Below, piece after piece: positions 48,335-57,731 of a stretch of 64,000 nucleotides of DNA. The stretch is taken from NCBI RefSeq assembly GCF_009807095.1, contig NZ_WUCC01000011.1, forward strand, positions 1 through 64,000, written 5' to 3'. This DNA comes from Rathayibacter sp. VKM Ac-2754 (GTDB taxonomy: Bacteria > Actinomycetota > Actinomycetes > Actinomycetales > Microbacteriaceae). A program made the translations under genes and the position numbers. Each line of letters opens with the position of its first letter. Within the stretch, counting starts at the first letter, position 1. The notes under the pieces were generated by a model. It made no database searches, had not been told where the DNA came from, and saw only the letters and a program-made list of their open reading frames with translations.

Positions 48335-48978
48335 TGCGCCGCATCCCCGTCACCCAGCGCCGCGCCGAGCTCGTCGACGCCGCGATCCGCGTCATCGCCC
48401 GCGACGGGCTGGCCGCCGCGACCACGCGGGCCATCGTCGCCGAGGCCGGCATGCCCCTCGGTGCGTTCCACTACTCCTTCGACTCGCGCGACGAGCTCGT
48501 CTCGGCGGTGATCGAGCAGGTGACCGACAGCGAGCGCCTCGCCGCGATCCTGCACGCCGACCACGCCGACGCGGAGCACCCGGCCGACATCGCCGCGGTG
48601 CTCACCGACGGCCTCGAGGGCTACCTCGCGCTCCTCGAGAGCTCGCCCAGCGGTGAGCTCGCGCTCCTCGAGGTCGCCCTCTACGCCGTCCGGCACGACC
48701 CCGACGCCGTGCGCGCGCAGTGGGCGGTCTACCGGGCCGCGTCCGAGGAGGCGCTCGCCTACGCCGCCGAGATCGCCGACGTCCGCTGGACGCGTCCCGT
48801 CGACGAGCTCGCCCACTCCCTCACCCGCTCGCTCGACGGCCTCACCCTCACCTGGCTCGCCGACCGCGACGGCGACGCCGCCCGCGCCTACATCGCGTTC
48901 GTCGCCGGCGCCTTCGCGGCGCTCACCGTTCCCGCCGACCCCACTCCCGAAGGACACGATGCTCACCGAGATCGATGA
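48334..48978 (+). CDS. TetR-family transcriptional regulator
   Basis: 214 residues from ATG 48334. DNA-binding domain: RRAELVDAAIRVIARDGLAAATTRAIVAEAGMPLGAFHYSFDSRDELVSAVIEQV. The ligand domain has LALLESSPSGELALLEVALYAVRHDPDAVRAQWAVYRAASEEALAYAAEIADV. Encoded within the operon it probably controls, with two matching operators upstream of that operon and of the divergent MFS gene. Inducer unknown. Confidence 0.9.
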   Translation: MRRIPVTQRRAELVDAAIRVIARDGLAAATTRAIVAEAGMPLGAFHYSFDSRDELVSAVIEQVTDSERLAAILHADHADAEHPADIAAVLTDGLEGYLALLESSPSGELALLEVALYAVRHDPDAVRAQWAVYRAASEEALAYAAEIADVRWTRPVDELAHSLTRSLDGLTLTWLADRDGDAARAYIAFVAGAFAALTVPADPTPEGHDAHRDR

Positions 48979-49714
48979 CCGCGTCCTCGCCGCGATCAAC
49001 CTGCACGCCGTCCTCGGCGCCCTGCCGCGCCTCGTCGAGCTGTCGCCCGAGGCCGCTCGCGCTCTCGCTCCGGTGGCGAGGCCCACGACGCTGACCCTGA
49101 TCGCCCCCGGCGGCCTCCGCGCGAGCTACACCTTCACCAGCACCGCGATCCGGCGCGGTGGGGGAGCGTCCGGACCGACGCTGCTGTTCACCTCGGCGAA
49201 GCACCTCAACGCCGTCATCGCGGGCGCCGCGCAGCCGGTTCCGGTCGCCGGGCCTCGGGGGATCGCCTTCCTCGCCAACGTGTTCACGCCGATCAGCGCG
49301 CTGCTCGGCGAGGCACTGAAGTCCGAGGACCCGGCGGTCACCGAGCGCACGACCCTGCTCACGCTCGAGGTCGTCGCCTCCGCCCTGACCGTCGTCGCGA
49401 ACGGCGACCGCTCGGGCCGCGTGTCGGCGGCGCACATGGCCGACGGCGACCTCGACATCGAGGTGGGCGACGACCTCCGCTACCGCATCCGGGTCCGCGA
49501 CCACCGTCTCTCCCGCCTGAGCGATCCCGTCGGCTGCCCGCGCGCCGCCCTGCGCTTCGACGACCTCCGCGTCGCCGGCGACGTGCTCTCGGGCCGCGAG
49601 ACGGCGCTCGCCTGCGTCGGCGACGGCCGGGTCACGATGCGCGGCTACATCCCCCTCATCGACAACACCAATCGACTCCTCGACCGCGTCGGGGCCTACC
49701 TCGGAGCATCATGA
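48959..49714 (+). CDS. Hypothetical protein, possibly SCP2-like lipid-binding fold
   Basis: 251 residues from ATG 48959 behind GAAGGAC, overlapping the TetR gene by 20 bases. No firm family. An alpha/beta pattern with TLTLIAPGGLRASYTFTSTAIRRGG, TLLFTSAKHLNAVIAG and PRAALRFDDLRVAGDVLSGRETALACVGDGRVTMRGYIPLIDNTNRLLDRVGAYL is reminiscent of sterol-carrier-protein-2-like folds, in which the last region (RVTMRGYIPLIDNTNRLL) is typical. Overlap with the aminotransferase gene points to a common pathway. Confidence 0.65.
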   Translation: MLTEIDDRVLAAINLHAVLGALPRLVELSPEAARALAPVARPTTLTLIAPGGLRASYTFTSTAIRRGGGASGPTLLFTSAKHLNAVIAGAAQPVPVAGPRGIAFLANVFTPISALLGEALKSEDPAVTERTTLLTLEVVASALTVVANGDRSGRVSAAHMADGDLDIEVGDDLRYRIRVRDHRLSRLSDPVGCPRAALRFDDLRVAGDVLSGRETALACVGDGRVTMRGYIPLIDNTNRLLDRVGAYLGAS

Positions 49715-50952
49715 CCACGGTCCCCTTCACGTATCCGCGCAGCCAGGAGGCGTTCGCCCGCGCCTCGCGGGTCATCCCCGGCGGCGTCCCCGGTCACCTC
49801 GGCCCGGCCGGCGGCGGCATGATCCCGCGCTCGGCCTACCCGCTGTTCTCCGAGCGCGCCGAGGGCACGCGGTTCTGGGACCTCGACGGCAACGAGTACC
49901 TCGACTACATGTGCGGCTACGGGCCCAACGTGCTCGGCTACGTCGACCCCGGCGTGACCGCCGCGGCGGCCGCGCAGACCGCGCACGAGGACGTGGTGTC
50001 GCTCCCCTCGACCGTGATGATCGACTTCGCCGAGCTGCTCGTCGACCAGGTGGCGAGCGCTGACTGGGCCTTCTTCGCCAAGAACGGCGGAGACGTCACC
50101 ACGCTCGCGATCATGACCGCGCGGGCGGCGACGGGCCGGCAGCGCATCGTCATGATCTCGGGCTACTACCACGGGGTCGACCCGTGGTCGCAGAAGCTCG
50201 ACTACCCGGGCGTCCTCCCGCAGGACGTCGAGGGCAACCTCGAGATCCCGTGGAACGACCTCGCCGCGTTGCGCGCCGTCTTCACCGAGCACCGGGGCGA
50301 GATCGCCGCCCTGATCGGGCAGCCCTACATGCACGGCAACTTCGCCGACAACGAGCTGCCCGCCGAGGGGTACTGGCCCGCGGTGCGCGCGCTGTGCGAC
50401 GAGTTCGGCGTCGTCCTGATCATCGACGACGTCCGCGCCGGCTTCCGCCTCGACCTGGCCGGCAGCGACCACTACTACGGCTTCGAGGCCGACCTGATCT
50501 GCTTCTGCAAGGCGATCGCGAACGGCTACAACGTCTCGGCGCTGTGCGGGAAGGAGAGCCTGCGGGCGACGGTCGGCGGCATCACCTACACCGGCAGCTA
50601 CTGGATGAGCGCCGTGCCGTTCGCCGCGGGCATCGCGACGCAGCGCCGGCTCGTCGAGCTCGACGCCCCCCGGCTCTTCCGCGAGCTCGGCACCGAGCTC
50701 ACGACCGGACTCGTCGACGTCGCGTCCTCGCACGGCCGCACCCTCGTCACCTCCGGCGAGCCCGCCCTGTTCTACCTGCGCCTCGTCGACGACGGCTCGC
50801 TGATGCTGCACCAGCAGTGGATCGCCCAGTGCGTGCGCCGCGGCGTCTTCTTCAGCTCTCACCACAACCACTTCGTCAACGCCGCGCTGACCTCGGCCGA
50901 CATCGCGCGGACGCTCGACGTCGCCGACGAGGCGTTCCGCGCGCTGGGGTGA
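49711..50952 (+). CDS. Class III aminotransferase, glutamate-1-semialdehyde aminotransferase-like
   Basis: 413 residues from ATG 49711 (ATGA overlap). PLP-fold type I features: RFWDLDGNEYLDYMCGYGPNVLGY, the ISGYYHGVDPW segment, cofactor Asp in LIIDDVRAGFRLD, the Schiff-base Lys in FCKAIANGYNVSALCG, and TYTGSYWMSAVPFAAG. It should move an amino group between a keto or aldehyde substrate and an amino acid, or shift it within one molecule. Not likely hemL of heme synthesis given the operon (SDR, TetR, unknown). Confidence 0.9.
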   Translation: MTTVPFTYPRSQEAFARASRVIPGGVPGHLGPAGGGMIPRSAYPLFSERAEGTRFWDLDGNEYLDYMCGYGPNVLGYVDPGVTAAAAAQTAHEDVVSLPSTVMIDFAELLVDQVASADWAFFAKNGGDVTTLAIMTARAATGRQRIVMISGYYHGVDPWSQKLDYPGVLPQDVEGNLEIPWNDLAALRAVFTEHRGEIAALIGQPYMHGNFADNELPAEGYWPAVRALCDEFGVVLIIDDVRAGFRLDLAGSDHYYGFEADLICFCKAIANGYNVSALCGKESLRATVGGITYTGSYWMSAVPFAAGIATQRRLVELDAPRLFRELGTELTTGLVDVASSHGRTLVTSGEPALFYLRLVDDGSLMLHQQWIAQCVRRGVFFSSHHNHFVNAALTSADIARTLDVADEAFRALG

Positions 50953-50989
50953 GGGCTAGCGCGCGGAACGACCTCAGGCCTTCTGCGAG

Positions 50990-52324
50990 TCAGAACTGCA
51001 GCAGGTTGTCGCGTAGCGTGCCGCCGGTGTACTCCTCGCGGATCAGACCGCGGCGCCGCAGAGCGGGTGCGAGACCGTCCGCCACCATCGCCATGTTGAC
51101 GCGCGTGGTGGGCATGTACACCAGGAACCCGTCACCGCCGATCTCGTCCATCAGCTCGCCCATCTTCGCCGCGACCGTGTCGGGGGATCCGATCAGCCCC
51201 ATGTCCGAGACCTGGTGCGACTCCGAGACCGCCTCGCGCAGAGTCCGGTCCTCGTAACCGCGGAACAGCTCGAGGATCGACGTGTGCTCGCCGTTCTGCT
51301 TCGAAAGGTCGATGTCCCTGACCAGGGTGTCCGGGTCGATGCCTCCGAAGTCGATGCGACCGCCCGAGGTGTACGACATGTTCCAGAGGTTGTACTCGAT
51401 GCCCTTGTCGCTGCGCCGGTAGGCGGCGTAGGCGTCTGCAGCGGCCTGCGCCTCGGCATCGGTGGCACCCAGGATCGGGTTGATCAGGAACATGAACTTG
51501 ACGGCGTCGGGGTCGCGACCGAGCTCGGCGACCCGCCGCCGCATGTCCTCCCGGTAGGCCCGACCGAGCGCTCCGGTCTTGACCATCGAGATCATGGTGT
51601 CGTCGTACTTCGCCGCGAGCTCTCGCCCCGCCGGCGAGCTGCCCGCCGAGCAGATGGGCACGAGTCCTTGCGGCCCGGGGATGGTGTTGAGCGGCCCGCG
51701 CGACCGGAAGTAGGTCCCCTCGAAGTCGATCGGCTCCACCTTGGTGTGGTCGGCGTAGATCCCGGCCTCGCCGTCGGCGATCACGGCTCCGGGCTTCCAC
51801 GAGGTCTGTAGCTGCTGCACGACCTCGGTCCACTCCATCGCCATCGTGTAGCGCTCATCGTGCTCGAGGTGACGCTCGTAGCCGAAGTTCTGCGCGACCC
51901 GGTCGGTGACGCTCGTGACGACGTTCATCCCCACCCGCCCCTCGGTCAAGTGGTCCAGCGTCGTGAACAGGCGCGCCGCGAGGTACGGCGGGTACTGGAT
52001 GGTCGACACGGTCGGCACGATGCCGATGTGCTTGGTGGCCTGCGTCATCAGAGGAACGAGCGGCATCGGGTCGTTCTTGGGAGCCATGAAGCCGCGTCGG
52101 AGGCTGGTGTCCGCGCTGCCGTTGTAGCTGTCCTCGACCATGGCGGTGTCCTCGATGAGGATGTAGTCGAAGCCGGCCCGCTCGAGGCTCGTGGCCAGGT
52201 CGATGTGGATGCCCGGCTTCATCCATTCGGAGGCGCCGTTCCCGGCCCAGGGGCCGTCGCCGTTCGTCGAGCTCCACGCGTGGATGCCGAAGCCGTCGCC
52301 GAGGAACCAAGCGAGATGAAACAT
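50990..52324 (-). CDS. LLM-class FMN monooxygenase, NtaA/EmoA/SnaA family
   Basis: 444 residues from ATG 52324. Family features: FHLAWFLGDGFGIHAWSSTNGDGPWAGN, LERAGFDYILIEDTAMVEDSYNG, IGIVPTVSTIQYPPYLAARLFTTLDHLTEGRVGMNVVTSVTDRVAQNFGYERHLEHDERY, and PICSAGSSPAGRELAAKYDDTMISMV. Uses FMNH2 and O2 to oxidise a carbon next to N or S. It is the last gene of a peptide-type ABC importer operon, the arrangement known for EDTA uptake and oxidation (emo/epp genes); chelate or organosulfur substrates are both possible. Confidence 0.9.
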   Translation of the reverse strand: MFHLAWFLGDGFGIHAWSSTNGDGPWAGNGASEWMKPGIHIDLATSLERAGFDYILIEDTAMVEDSYNGSADTSLRRGFMAPKNDPMPLVPLMTQATKHIGIVPTVSTIQYPPYLAARLFTTLDHLTEGRVGMNVVTSVTDRVAQNFGYERHLEHDERYTMAMEWTEVVQQLQTSWKPGAVIADGEAGIYADHTKVEPIDFEGTYFRSRGPLNTIPGPQGLVPICSAGSSPAGRELAAKYDDTMISMVKTGALGRAYREDMRRRVAELGRDPDAVKFMFLINPILGATDAEAQAAADAYAAYRRSDKGIEYNLWNMSYTSGGRIDFGGIDPDTLVRDIDLSKQNGEHTSILELFRGYEDRTLREAVSESHQVSDMGLIGSPDTVAAKMGELMDEIGGDGFLVYMPTTRVNMAMVADGLAPALRRRGLIREEYTGGTLRDNLLQF

Positions 52325-52379
52325 GTGAACTCCAGAGATGTGTGGGTGGATCGGGGATGCGGATGCCGCGACGAGCGGC

Positions 52380-53177
52380 TCAGGCCCGGGTCTCGAGGGC
52401 CGTGTAGGCGCCGACGAGCTGGGACGTGTAGGGGTGGGCGGGGTTCGTGATCACCTCGTGGGTGCGGCCGGCCTCGACGACAGTGCCCGAGTGCATGACG
52501 ACGAGCTCCGAGGTGAGGAACGCGGTCGCGGGGAGTCCGTGCGAGACGAAGAGCAGCCCCGCACCGTGGTCCTCCGAGTAGCGCTTGAGGAGGTTCAGGA
52601 CGACGCCCTGCACCGAGACGTCGAGTGCACTGACCGCCTCGTCGCACACGAGGAGCCCGGGACGCACGACGAGCGCCCGTGCGATCGCCATCCGCTGCCG
52701 CTGACCCCCCGACAGCGCCGAGGGGTAGCGGTCGACGAGGGACGGGTCGATCTCGAGCTCGGCCGTGATCGCGTCGATCGCGCTGTCGGCGCCGGCGCGG
52801 TCGAGGCCGCTGAGGATCTGCGCGGGGACGCGCAGCGACTCTCGGATGCGCGACTTCGGATCGAAGGTCGAGGTGGTGTCCTGAGCGATCAGCTGCACGC
52901 GCCGTCGGTACTCGAGACGTCCTGCGCGGGTCGAGAGGAGCGAGGCGAGATCCGTCCCGTCGACCGTCACGGTGCCGCTCGTCGCACGCTCGAGGCCGGT
53001 GATGATCTTCGCCATCGTCGACTTGCCCGAGCCCGATTCGCCGACGATGCCGACGCGTGCTCCCGCGTCGACGGCGAAGCTCACGTCGTCGACGGCGGTC
53101 GTGCTCCGGTACTCCTTGCGGACGTGCGAGCACTCGATCCGCACACCGGAGGGGCTCGGCGCGGAGACGGCGCTCAC
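52380..53177 (-). CDS. Peptide-type ABC transporter ATPase (OppF/DppF-like)
   Basis: 265 residues from GTG 53177. Walker A GESGSGKST, Q-loop LIAQDTTSTFDPKSRIRESL, signature LSGGQRQRMAIARAL, Walker B LLVCDEAVSALD, plus the C-terminal HPYTSQLVGAY typical of the oligopeptide family. Start overlaps the preceding ATPase stop (GTGA). Together the two ATPases power the importer. Confidence 0.92.
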   Translation of the reverse strand: MSAVSAPSPSGVRIECSHVRKEYRSTTAVDDVSFAVDAGARVGIVGESGSGKSTMAKIITGLERATSGTVTVDGTDLASLLSTRAGRLEYRRRVQLIAQDTTSTFDPKSRIRESLRVPAQILSGLDRAGADSAIDAITAELEIDPSLVDRYPSALSGGQRQRMAIARALVVRPGLLVCDEAVSALDVSVQGVVLNLLKRYSEDHGAGLLFVSHGLPATAFLTSELVVMHSGTVVEAGRTHEVITNPAHPYTSQLVGAYTALETRA

Positions 53178-54031
53178 GCCGCCGCTCCAGCTACCGACTC
53201 GAGCGTGGGGAGGCGATCGAGCCCCGCAGAGGCGAGCGTGGGCACGCACTGCACGAGTCCGCGCGTGTAGGGGTGCTGCGCCCGGTCGAGGTCGGTCGAG
53301 GCGAGAGTCTCGACGATCCTGCCGCGATGCATCACCACGACCACATCGGTGAACCTGCGGCACAGCGCGATGTCGTGGGTGACCATCAGCACAGCTGTCC
53401 CCTCGCGCTGCGCGAGATCCACCATGAGCTCCATCGCCACCACCGCGAGCGAAGCGTCGAGTGCGCTGGTCGGCTCGTCGGCGATCAGGAGGCTCGGCTT
53501 CGAGGACAGCGCGATCGCCATCATGACGCGCTGCCGCATCCCTCCCGAGAGCTGGTGCGGACGGTCGTGCATCACCCGCTCCGGCTCGGTGATCCCGACC
53601 TCGCGGAGCCAGGCGACGGCCTCGAGCCTGGCCTGCTTCATCGACATCGCGCGCACACCTCGGAGCACCGCGGTGAGCTGACTGCCGATCGTCCAGACCG
53701 GGTCGAGGGAGGACATGGCGTCCTGGAACACCATCGAGAGCCCGGGAGTGCGGCGCGGGATCCGCTCCGGCGTCCCGATCTCGAAGGTCCGCTCGAGCGG
53801 GCGCCCGTCGAGCAGGAGGGTCTCGGCGGTCACCTGTCCCGCCAGCGGATCGATGAACCCGCCTATCGCGTTCCCGAGGCTGGTCTTGCCGGATCCCGAC
53901 TCACCGACGATCGCCACCCGCTGGCCGCGGTGGACCACGAGGTCGGCGTCCTCGACGGCGGTCACGGAGCCGTAGGAGACCCGCAGTCCGCGTACGTCGA
54001 GCAGAGGGCCGTCGTGCTCGGGCGCGTTCAT
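53174..54031 (-). CDS. Peptide-type ABC transporter ATPase (OppD/DppD-like)
   Basis: 285 residues from ATG 54031 (ATGA overlap with the binding-protein gene). Walker A GESGSGKTS, SMVFQDAMSSLDPVWTIGSQL Q-loop, signature LSGGMRQRVMMAIAL, Walker B LLIADEPTSALD and VTHDIALCRRFTD, and C-terminal HPYTRGLVQCVP. Partner of the OppF-like ATPase. Confidence 0.92.
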   Translation of the reverse strand: MNAPEHDGPLLDVRGLRVSYGSVTAVEDADLVVHRGQRVAIVGESGSGKTSLGNAIGGFIDPLAGQVTAETLLLDGRPLERTFEIGTPERIPRRTPGLSMVFQDAMSSLDPVWTIGSQLTAVLRGVRAMSMKQARLEAVAWLREVGITEPERVMHDRPHQLSGGMRQRVMMAIALSSKPSLLIADEPTSALDASLAVVAMELMVDLAQREGTAVLMVTHDIALCRRFTDVVVVMHRGRIVETLASTDLDRAQHPYTRGLVQCVPTLASAGLDRLPTLESVAGAAA

Positions 54032-55650
54032 CCGGCGACCGCCAGCTCGGAGTAGTCGATCACGTTGTCGCTGCGGAACGCATAGCCGTCGACGTCGCTC
54101 GCGAAGGCGTTCAGGGGCTGGACGTAGCCGATGTAGATCGTCGGCATCTCGGACTGCAGGACTCGCTGGGCCGAGTTCCACTCCGCGCCCGCCTCCGAAC
54201 CCAGTGGGTCGCCGGCTGCGTTCCCCGCGGTGATCGCGTCGTTGAGCGCGGCGTCGTCGAAGTCGGGCCAGTTGATGGGCGAGCCGGGCGTGTAGAAGAG
54301 CGACAGCACGTAGGGCGGCGACTGCACGACTGCGTAGTCGCGGCCCATCGAGGCCTGGAAGGACTTGGCAGCGAGCCCCTCCTGGAACGCAGCCGAGTTG
54401 ACCGGGTCGATGGTGATCTCGAAGCCGGCGGCGCGAGCGGCCGTCTGGATCTGCACGGCGGTCTCCTGCAGGTCGGGCACTGCGTTGTTCACCGTGAGGG
54501 TGAACTCCACCGGGTTGTCCGGCGAGTAGCCCGCCTCCGCGAGCAGTGCCGTGGCCGTCGCGACATCGGTCGTGTTCGCCTCCAGGCCGTCGCCGCTGAA
54601 CCCGGGAGCGGAGGCGTCGAGGATGGTCGAGATCGGGCTGAGCCGGTCCTGGTAGACGTCGCTCATGATCTGCTCGTAGGGGATCGCCGCCGCGAGCGCT
54701 CGGCGCACCCGCACGTCGTCGAAGGGCGCGGCCGTGGTCAGCAGCGGCATGTATACGAAGGCATTCGTCGGGACCGTGAAGACCTGGGCCGACCCGTCGC
54801 TCGCGAGCGCGGCCTGATCGGCGGGGCGCAGCTGGGTGGCGATCTGAGCGTCTCCGCTCGAGACGAGGTTGCTGCGCTGGCCGGCATCGGCCACGACCCG
54901 CTGCACGATGCGCTTCACCGCCGGTTCCCCGAGCGCGAATCCGGGGTTCGCCTCGTAGACCATCTGCTCGCCGGGCGTGTAGTCGCTCAGCGAGTAGGCG
55001 CCGAAGCCGTAGTTCGCATTGGTCTGCGACCAGGTGACGGCGTACGGGTCGTCGTCGGTCGCGTGCTCCTTCAGCGCGGTCGAGTCGTAGATGTTGTAGG
55101 GAGTGTTCGCCAGAAGGGACAGCAGAGTGAAGCCGTAGCCGGGCTCGGCCACGGTGAACTGCACGGTGTCGTCATCGACCTTCGTCACCTGATCGGGACT
55201 GGTCAGCGAGGGGGCGCTGATGAACGCGACGATGCTCGTCTCGACTTCGAACTTGCGCTCGATGGAGAAGACGACGTCATCAGCGGTGAGGGTGTTGCCC
55301 GCGGTGCTGACCGCGTCGGTGTTGAGATCGAAGGTGTACGTCAGCTGGTCGTCGCTCACCTCGTAGCTCTCCGCGAGCACGGGCTCGAAGTCGTACAGGT
55401 CCTGGTGGACCGACTCGCCCTCGGAGCCGTCGATGTAGGGGTTCTTGATGAGGGTCGCACCGGTGTTCATGAAGAACTCGGCCGCCTCGTATCCCGTGGC
55501 GCTGGTCTCGTAGCTGAAGCTCGAGGGCTGTGCGGCGGTGACGATGACGAAGGTGTCCGCGGCGGTGGATCCTCCTGAGCAGCCGCTCAGGACGAGGGCC
55601 GCTGCCGCAACGACTGCGACGGAGGCGAGAGGGCGGGAAGGACGGTGCAT
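54028..55650 (-). CDS. Peptide-type ABC binding lipoprotein (SBP_bac_5)
   Basis: 540 residues from ATG 55650. Signal peptide with lipobox LSGC (Cys24). SBP_bac_5 body: EPVLAESYEVSDDQLTYTFDLNTDAVSTAGNTLTADDVVFSIERKF, NYGFGAYSLSDYTPGEQMVYEANPGF and FDDVRVRRALAAAIPYEQI. Sets ligand specificity of the importer; the coupled monooxygenase suggests a chelate or organosulfur ligand rather than a plain peptide (inference). Confidence 0.92.
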   Translation of the reverse strand: MHRPSRPLASVAVVAAAALVLSGCSGGSTAADTFVIVTAAQPSSFSYETSATGYEAAEFFMNTGATLIKNPYIDGSEGESVHQDLYDFEPVLAESYEVSDDQLTYTFDLNTDAVSTAGNTLTADDVVFSIERKFEVETSIVAFISAPSLTSPDQVTKVDDDTVQFTVAEPGYGFTLLSLLANTPYNIYDSTALKEHATDDDPYAVTWSQTNANYGFGAYSLSDYTPGEQMVYEANPGFALGEPAVKRIVQRVVADAGQRSNLVSSGDAQIATQLRPADQAALASDGSAQVFTVPTNAFVYMPLLTTAAPFDDVRVRRALAAAIPYEQIMSDVYQDRLSPISTILDASAPGFSGDGLEANTTDVATATALLAEAGYSPDNPVEFTLTVNNAVPDLQETAVQIQTAARAAGFEITIDPVNSAAFQEGLAAKSFQASMGRDYAVVQSPPYVLSLFYTPGSPINWPDFDDAALNDAITAGNAAGDPLGSEAGAEWNSAQRVLQSEMPTIYIGYVQPLNAFASDVDGYAFRSDNVIDYSELAVAG

Positions 55651-55701
55651 GAGGACTCCAGTTCGTGCGGCGCGAGCGGGGCGGGATTCGGGAGGGGCGG
55701 T

Positions 55702-56598
55702 TCAGCGTCGGGGGCGGCCCGGTGGATCCGTCAGGGCCGCCACGAAGAGGGATGCGGCCCAGACGCTGAACGCCAGTGCGACCGCAGGGAACAGGACGGG
55801 CCACCAGCGGCCGACAGCGGCATCGGGAGCGCCGAGGGCGAGCATGGAGCCCCACTCCGCGGTCGGCACGGGGATGCCGACGCCGAGGAATCCGAGTGCC
55901 GCGCTGAAGATGATCGCCATCCCGAAGACCGAGGACGAGTTCTCGATCGCGGGTCCGGCGGAGTTGCGCAGAATGTGCCGGATCAGGATCCGACGCTCAG
56001 ACTCGCCGGACATCCGAGCGGCGTCCACGTAGCCGTCCGATCGTGTCCGCAGCACCTCGGTCCGGGTCAGTCGCGCCTGGAACGGGAGCAGCACCACCGC
56101 GAGGGAGAGGGTGATCACCATGGCGTTGCGGCCGAAGAAGGAGACGACGACCAGCCCCGCGATCATCACCGGGATCGCCTGCACCAGGTCTACCGCGCGG
56201 CCGAGGAGGCGGGCCGCGAAGCCGAGCAGGCCCCGCCCCGCGTCGTACATGCCCGACACCAGGCCGATCGCGATGCCGCCCAGCGTCGCGACCGCCGTCA
56301 CGACGAGCGCGATGGCGACGTCGAGCTGGAAGGCCGTGAGCGTGCGACTCAGGACGTCCAGGCCGTTCGAGTCGGTACCGGCGAGGTGCTCGGCCGAGGG
56401 CGCCTGCGAGTTGGGCCCGACGACCTCCGTCGCGCTCAGCGGGGCGAGCGACGGGCCCGCGACAGCGAGGATCAGCACGAGTGCGAAAGGTGCGAGGCGC
56501 AGGGCGACCGAGACCTTGTGCGGTAGGACACGGCGACGCTCGCTCCGAGGGACGCGAGGCAGCACCGGATCGGTGACGACGGGGGTGTGCAGCGACAT
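55702..56598 (-). CDS. Peptide-type ABC permease (DppC-like)
   Basis: 298 residues from ATG 56598 (TGATG overlap). DppC layout: membrane anchor ALRLAPFALVLILAVAGPSLAPL, the HLAGTDSNGLDVLSRTLTAFQLDVAIALV segment, the ATPase-contact loop YVDAARMSGESERRILIRHILRNSAGPA and ALGFLGVGIPVPTAEWGSMLALG. Second permease of the importer. Confidence 0.92.
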   Translation of the reverse strand: MSLHTPVVTDPVLPRVPRSERRRVLPHKVSVALRLAPFALVLILAVAGPSLAPLSATEVVGPNSQAPSAEHLAGTDSNGLDVLSRTLTAFQLDVAIALVVTAVATLGGIAIGLVSGMYDAGRGLLGFAARLLGRAVDLVQAIPVMIAGLVVVSFFGRNAMVITLSLAVVLLPFQARLTRTEVLRTRSDGYVDAARMSGESERRILIRHILRNSAGPAIENSSSVFGMAIIFSAALGFLGVGIPVPTAEWGSMLALGAPDAAVGRWWPVLFPAVALAFSVWAASLFVAALTDPPGRPRR

Positions 56599-57731
56599 CA
56601 GCGCGCACCCCCGATCGCGACGGAGCGCCGACGGGGATCGAGCAGCCCGACGGCAACGTCGCTCAGCAGGTAGATCGCGAGACACATCGCGGCTGTGACC
56701 ACGAGGAAGGAGCGCAGCGCGAAGACGTCGGAGGAGTTGACGGCGTCGACGGCGTACTGCCCGAGTCCGCCGAGACCGAACAGCGCCTCGAGCACCACCG
56801 CGCCGCCGAGCAGGAGCCCGAAGAGCATGCCGAGCATCGGGACGGCGGTCGGCAGCGCCCGCCGGTAGATGCTCGCGAGGACTGTGCGGCGCCTCGCGCC
56901 CGAGGCGATCCTGAACCGCGTCGCCGGATCGTCGATCGCGGTGTCGAGCCCCACGATGAGGGTCTTCATCAGGATCGGCGTGTGGGCGACCACCATCACG
57001 ATGACCGGCAGGACCAGGTGCTCGGCACCCGACTGCGCCGCCGGCAGATCTCCGACCAGTAGTGCATCGAGGATCGGGAACCCTGTGGTCCGCGGCGGCG
57101 AGATCAGCGCCGGGTCCAGTCGGCCGCTCGGCGCGGGTGCCCAGTGCAGCACGGCGTAGAAGACGAAGAGGAAGGCGATCCCGATGACGTACTCGGGCAG
57201 CGCACCCGCTGACCGCGCGTACGAGGTGAGCACCCGGGCAGCGCGCGTCGCTCGATGAGTCACCGCGTAATGGGAGAGCAGCATCGCGACGACACAGGCC
57301 AGCACCAGCCCGCTGAGCACCAGCTCGAGGGTCGCCGGAATCCGTGTCGCGAAATCGTCGGCGACGGGTCGGCCGGTCGCGATCGACGTGCCCAGGTCGA
57401 GCGAGAGGAGCTGTCCGAGGTAGGCGATGAACTGCTCCGGCCAGGGGCGGTCGAGACCGTAGGCGGCGCGCGCCGCCTCGAGCTCGGCGCCTGTCAGCCT
57501 GCCGCCCGTCGCCGTCACCACAGGGTCTCCCGGGATGAGCTGAACGAGGAAGAAGGCGAGCACGACGAAGGCCGCGAGGTTCGCGATCGTCAGGCCGAGA
57601 GGTCGGAGGATCCAGGCGCCGGGACGAGAACGGCCCGTCCGGCTGCCTCTCTGCTTCGCCGCTGCCGGTGTCGGCTCGGGGGTCGCGGGTGCAGTGGTCA
57701 GGGGCACCGCACGTGGTGGGGCGACGCTCAT
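56598..57731 (-). CDS. Peptide-type ABC permease (DppB-like)
   Basis: 377 residues from ATG 57731. Longer than usual because of an Ala/Pro/Thr-rich cytoplasmic leader of about 40 residues before the first membrane segment (LTIANLAAFVVLAFFLVQLIPGDPVVTATGG). Later landmarks are IASGARRRTVLASIYRRALPTAVPMLGMLFGLLLGGAVVLEALFGLGGLGQYA. First gene of a six-gene operon ending in the monooxygenase; divergent from the GntR regulator. Confidence 0.92.
   Translation of the reverse strand: MSVAPPRAVPLTTAPATPEPTPAAAKQRGSRTGRSRPGAWILRPLGLTIANLAAFVVLAFFLVQLIPGDPVVTATGGRLTGAELEAARAAYGLDRPWPEQFIAYLGQLLSLDLGTSIATGRPVADDFATRIPATLELVLSGLVLACVVAMLLSHYAVTHRATRAARVLTSYARSAGALPEYVIGIAFLFVFYAVLHWAPAPSGRLDPALISPPRTTGFPILDALLVGDLPAAQSGAEHLVLPVIVMVVAHTPILMKTLIVGLDTAIDDPATRFRIASGARRRTVLASIYRRALPTAVPMLGMLFGLLLGGAVVLEALFGLGGLGQYAVDAVNSSDVFALRSFLVVTAAMCLAIYLLSDVAVGLLDPRRRSVAIGGAR

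Noticed and set aside
49711-50952. hemL of heme biosynthesis
   Set aside because: The fold matches the family, but the neighbours are an SDR, TetR and unknown gene under a local operator, not heme genes.
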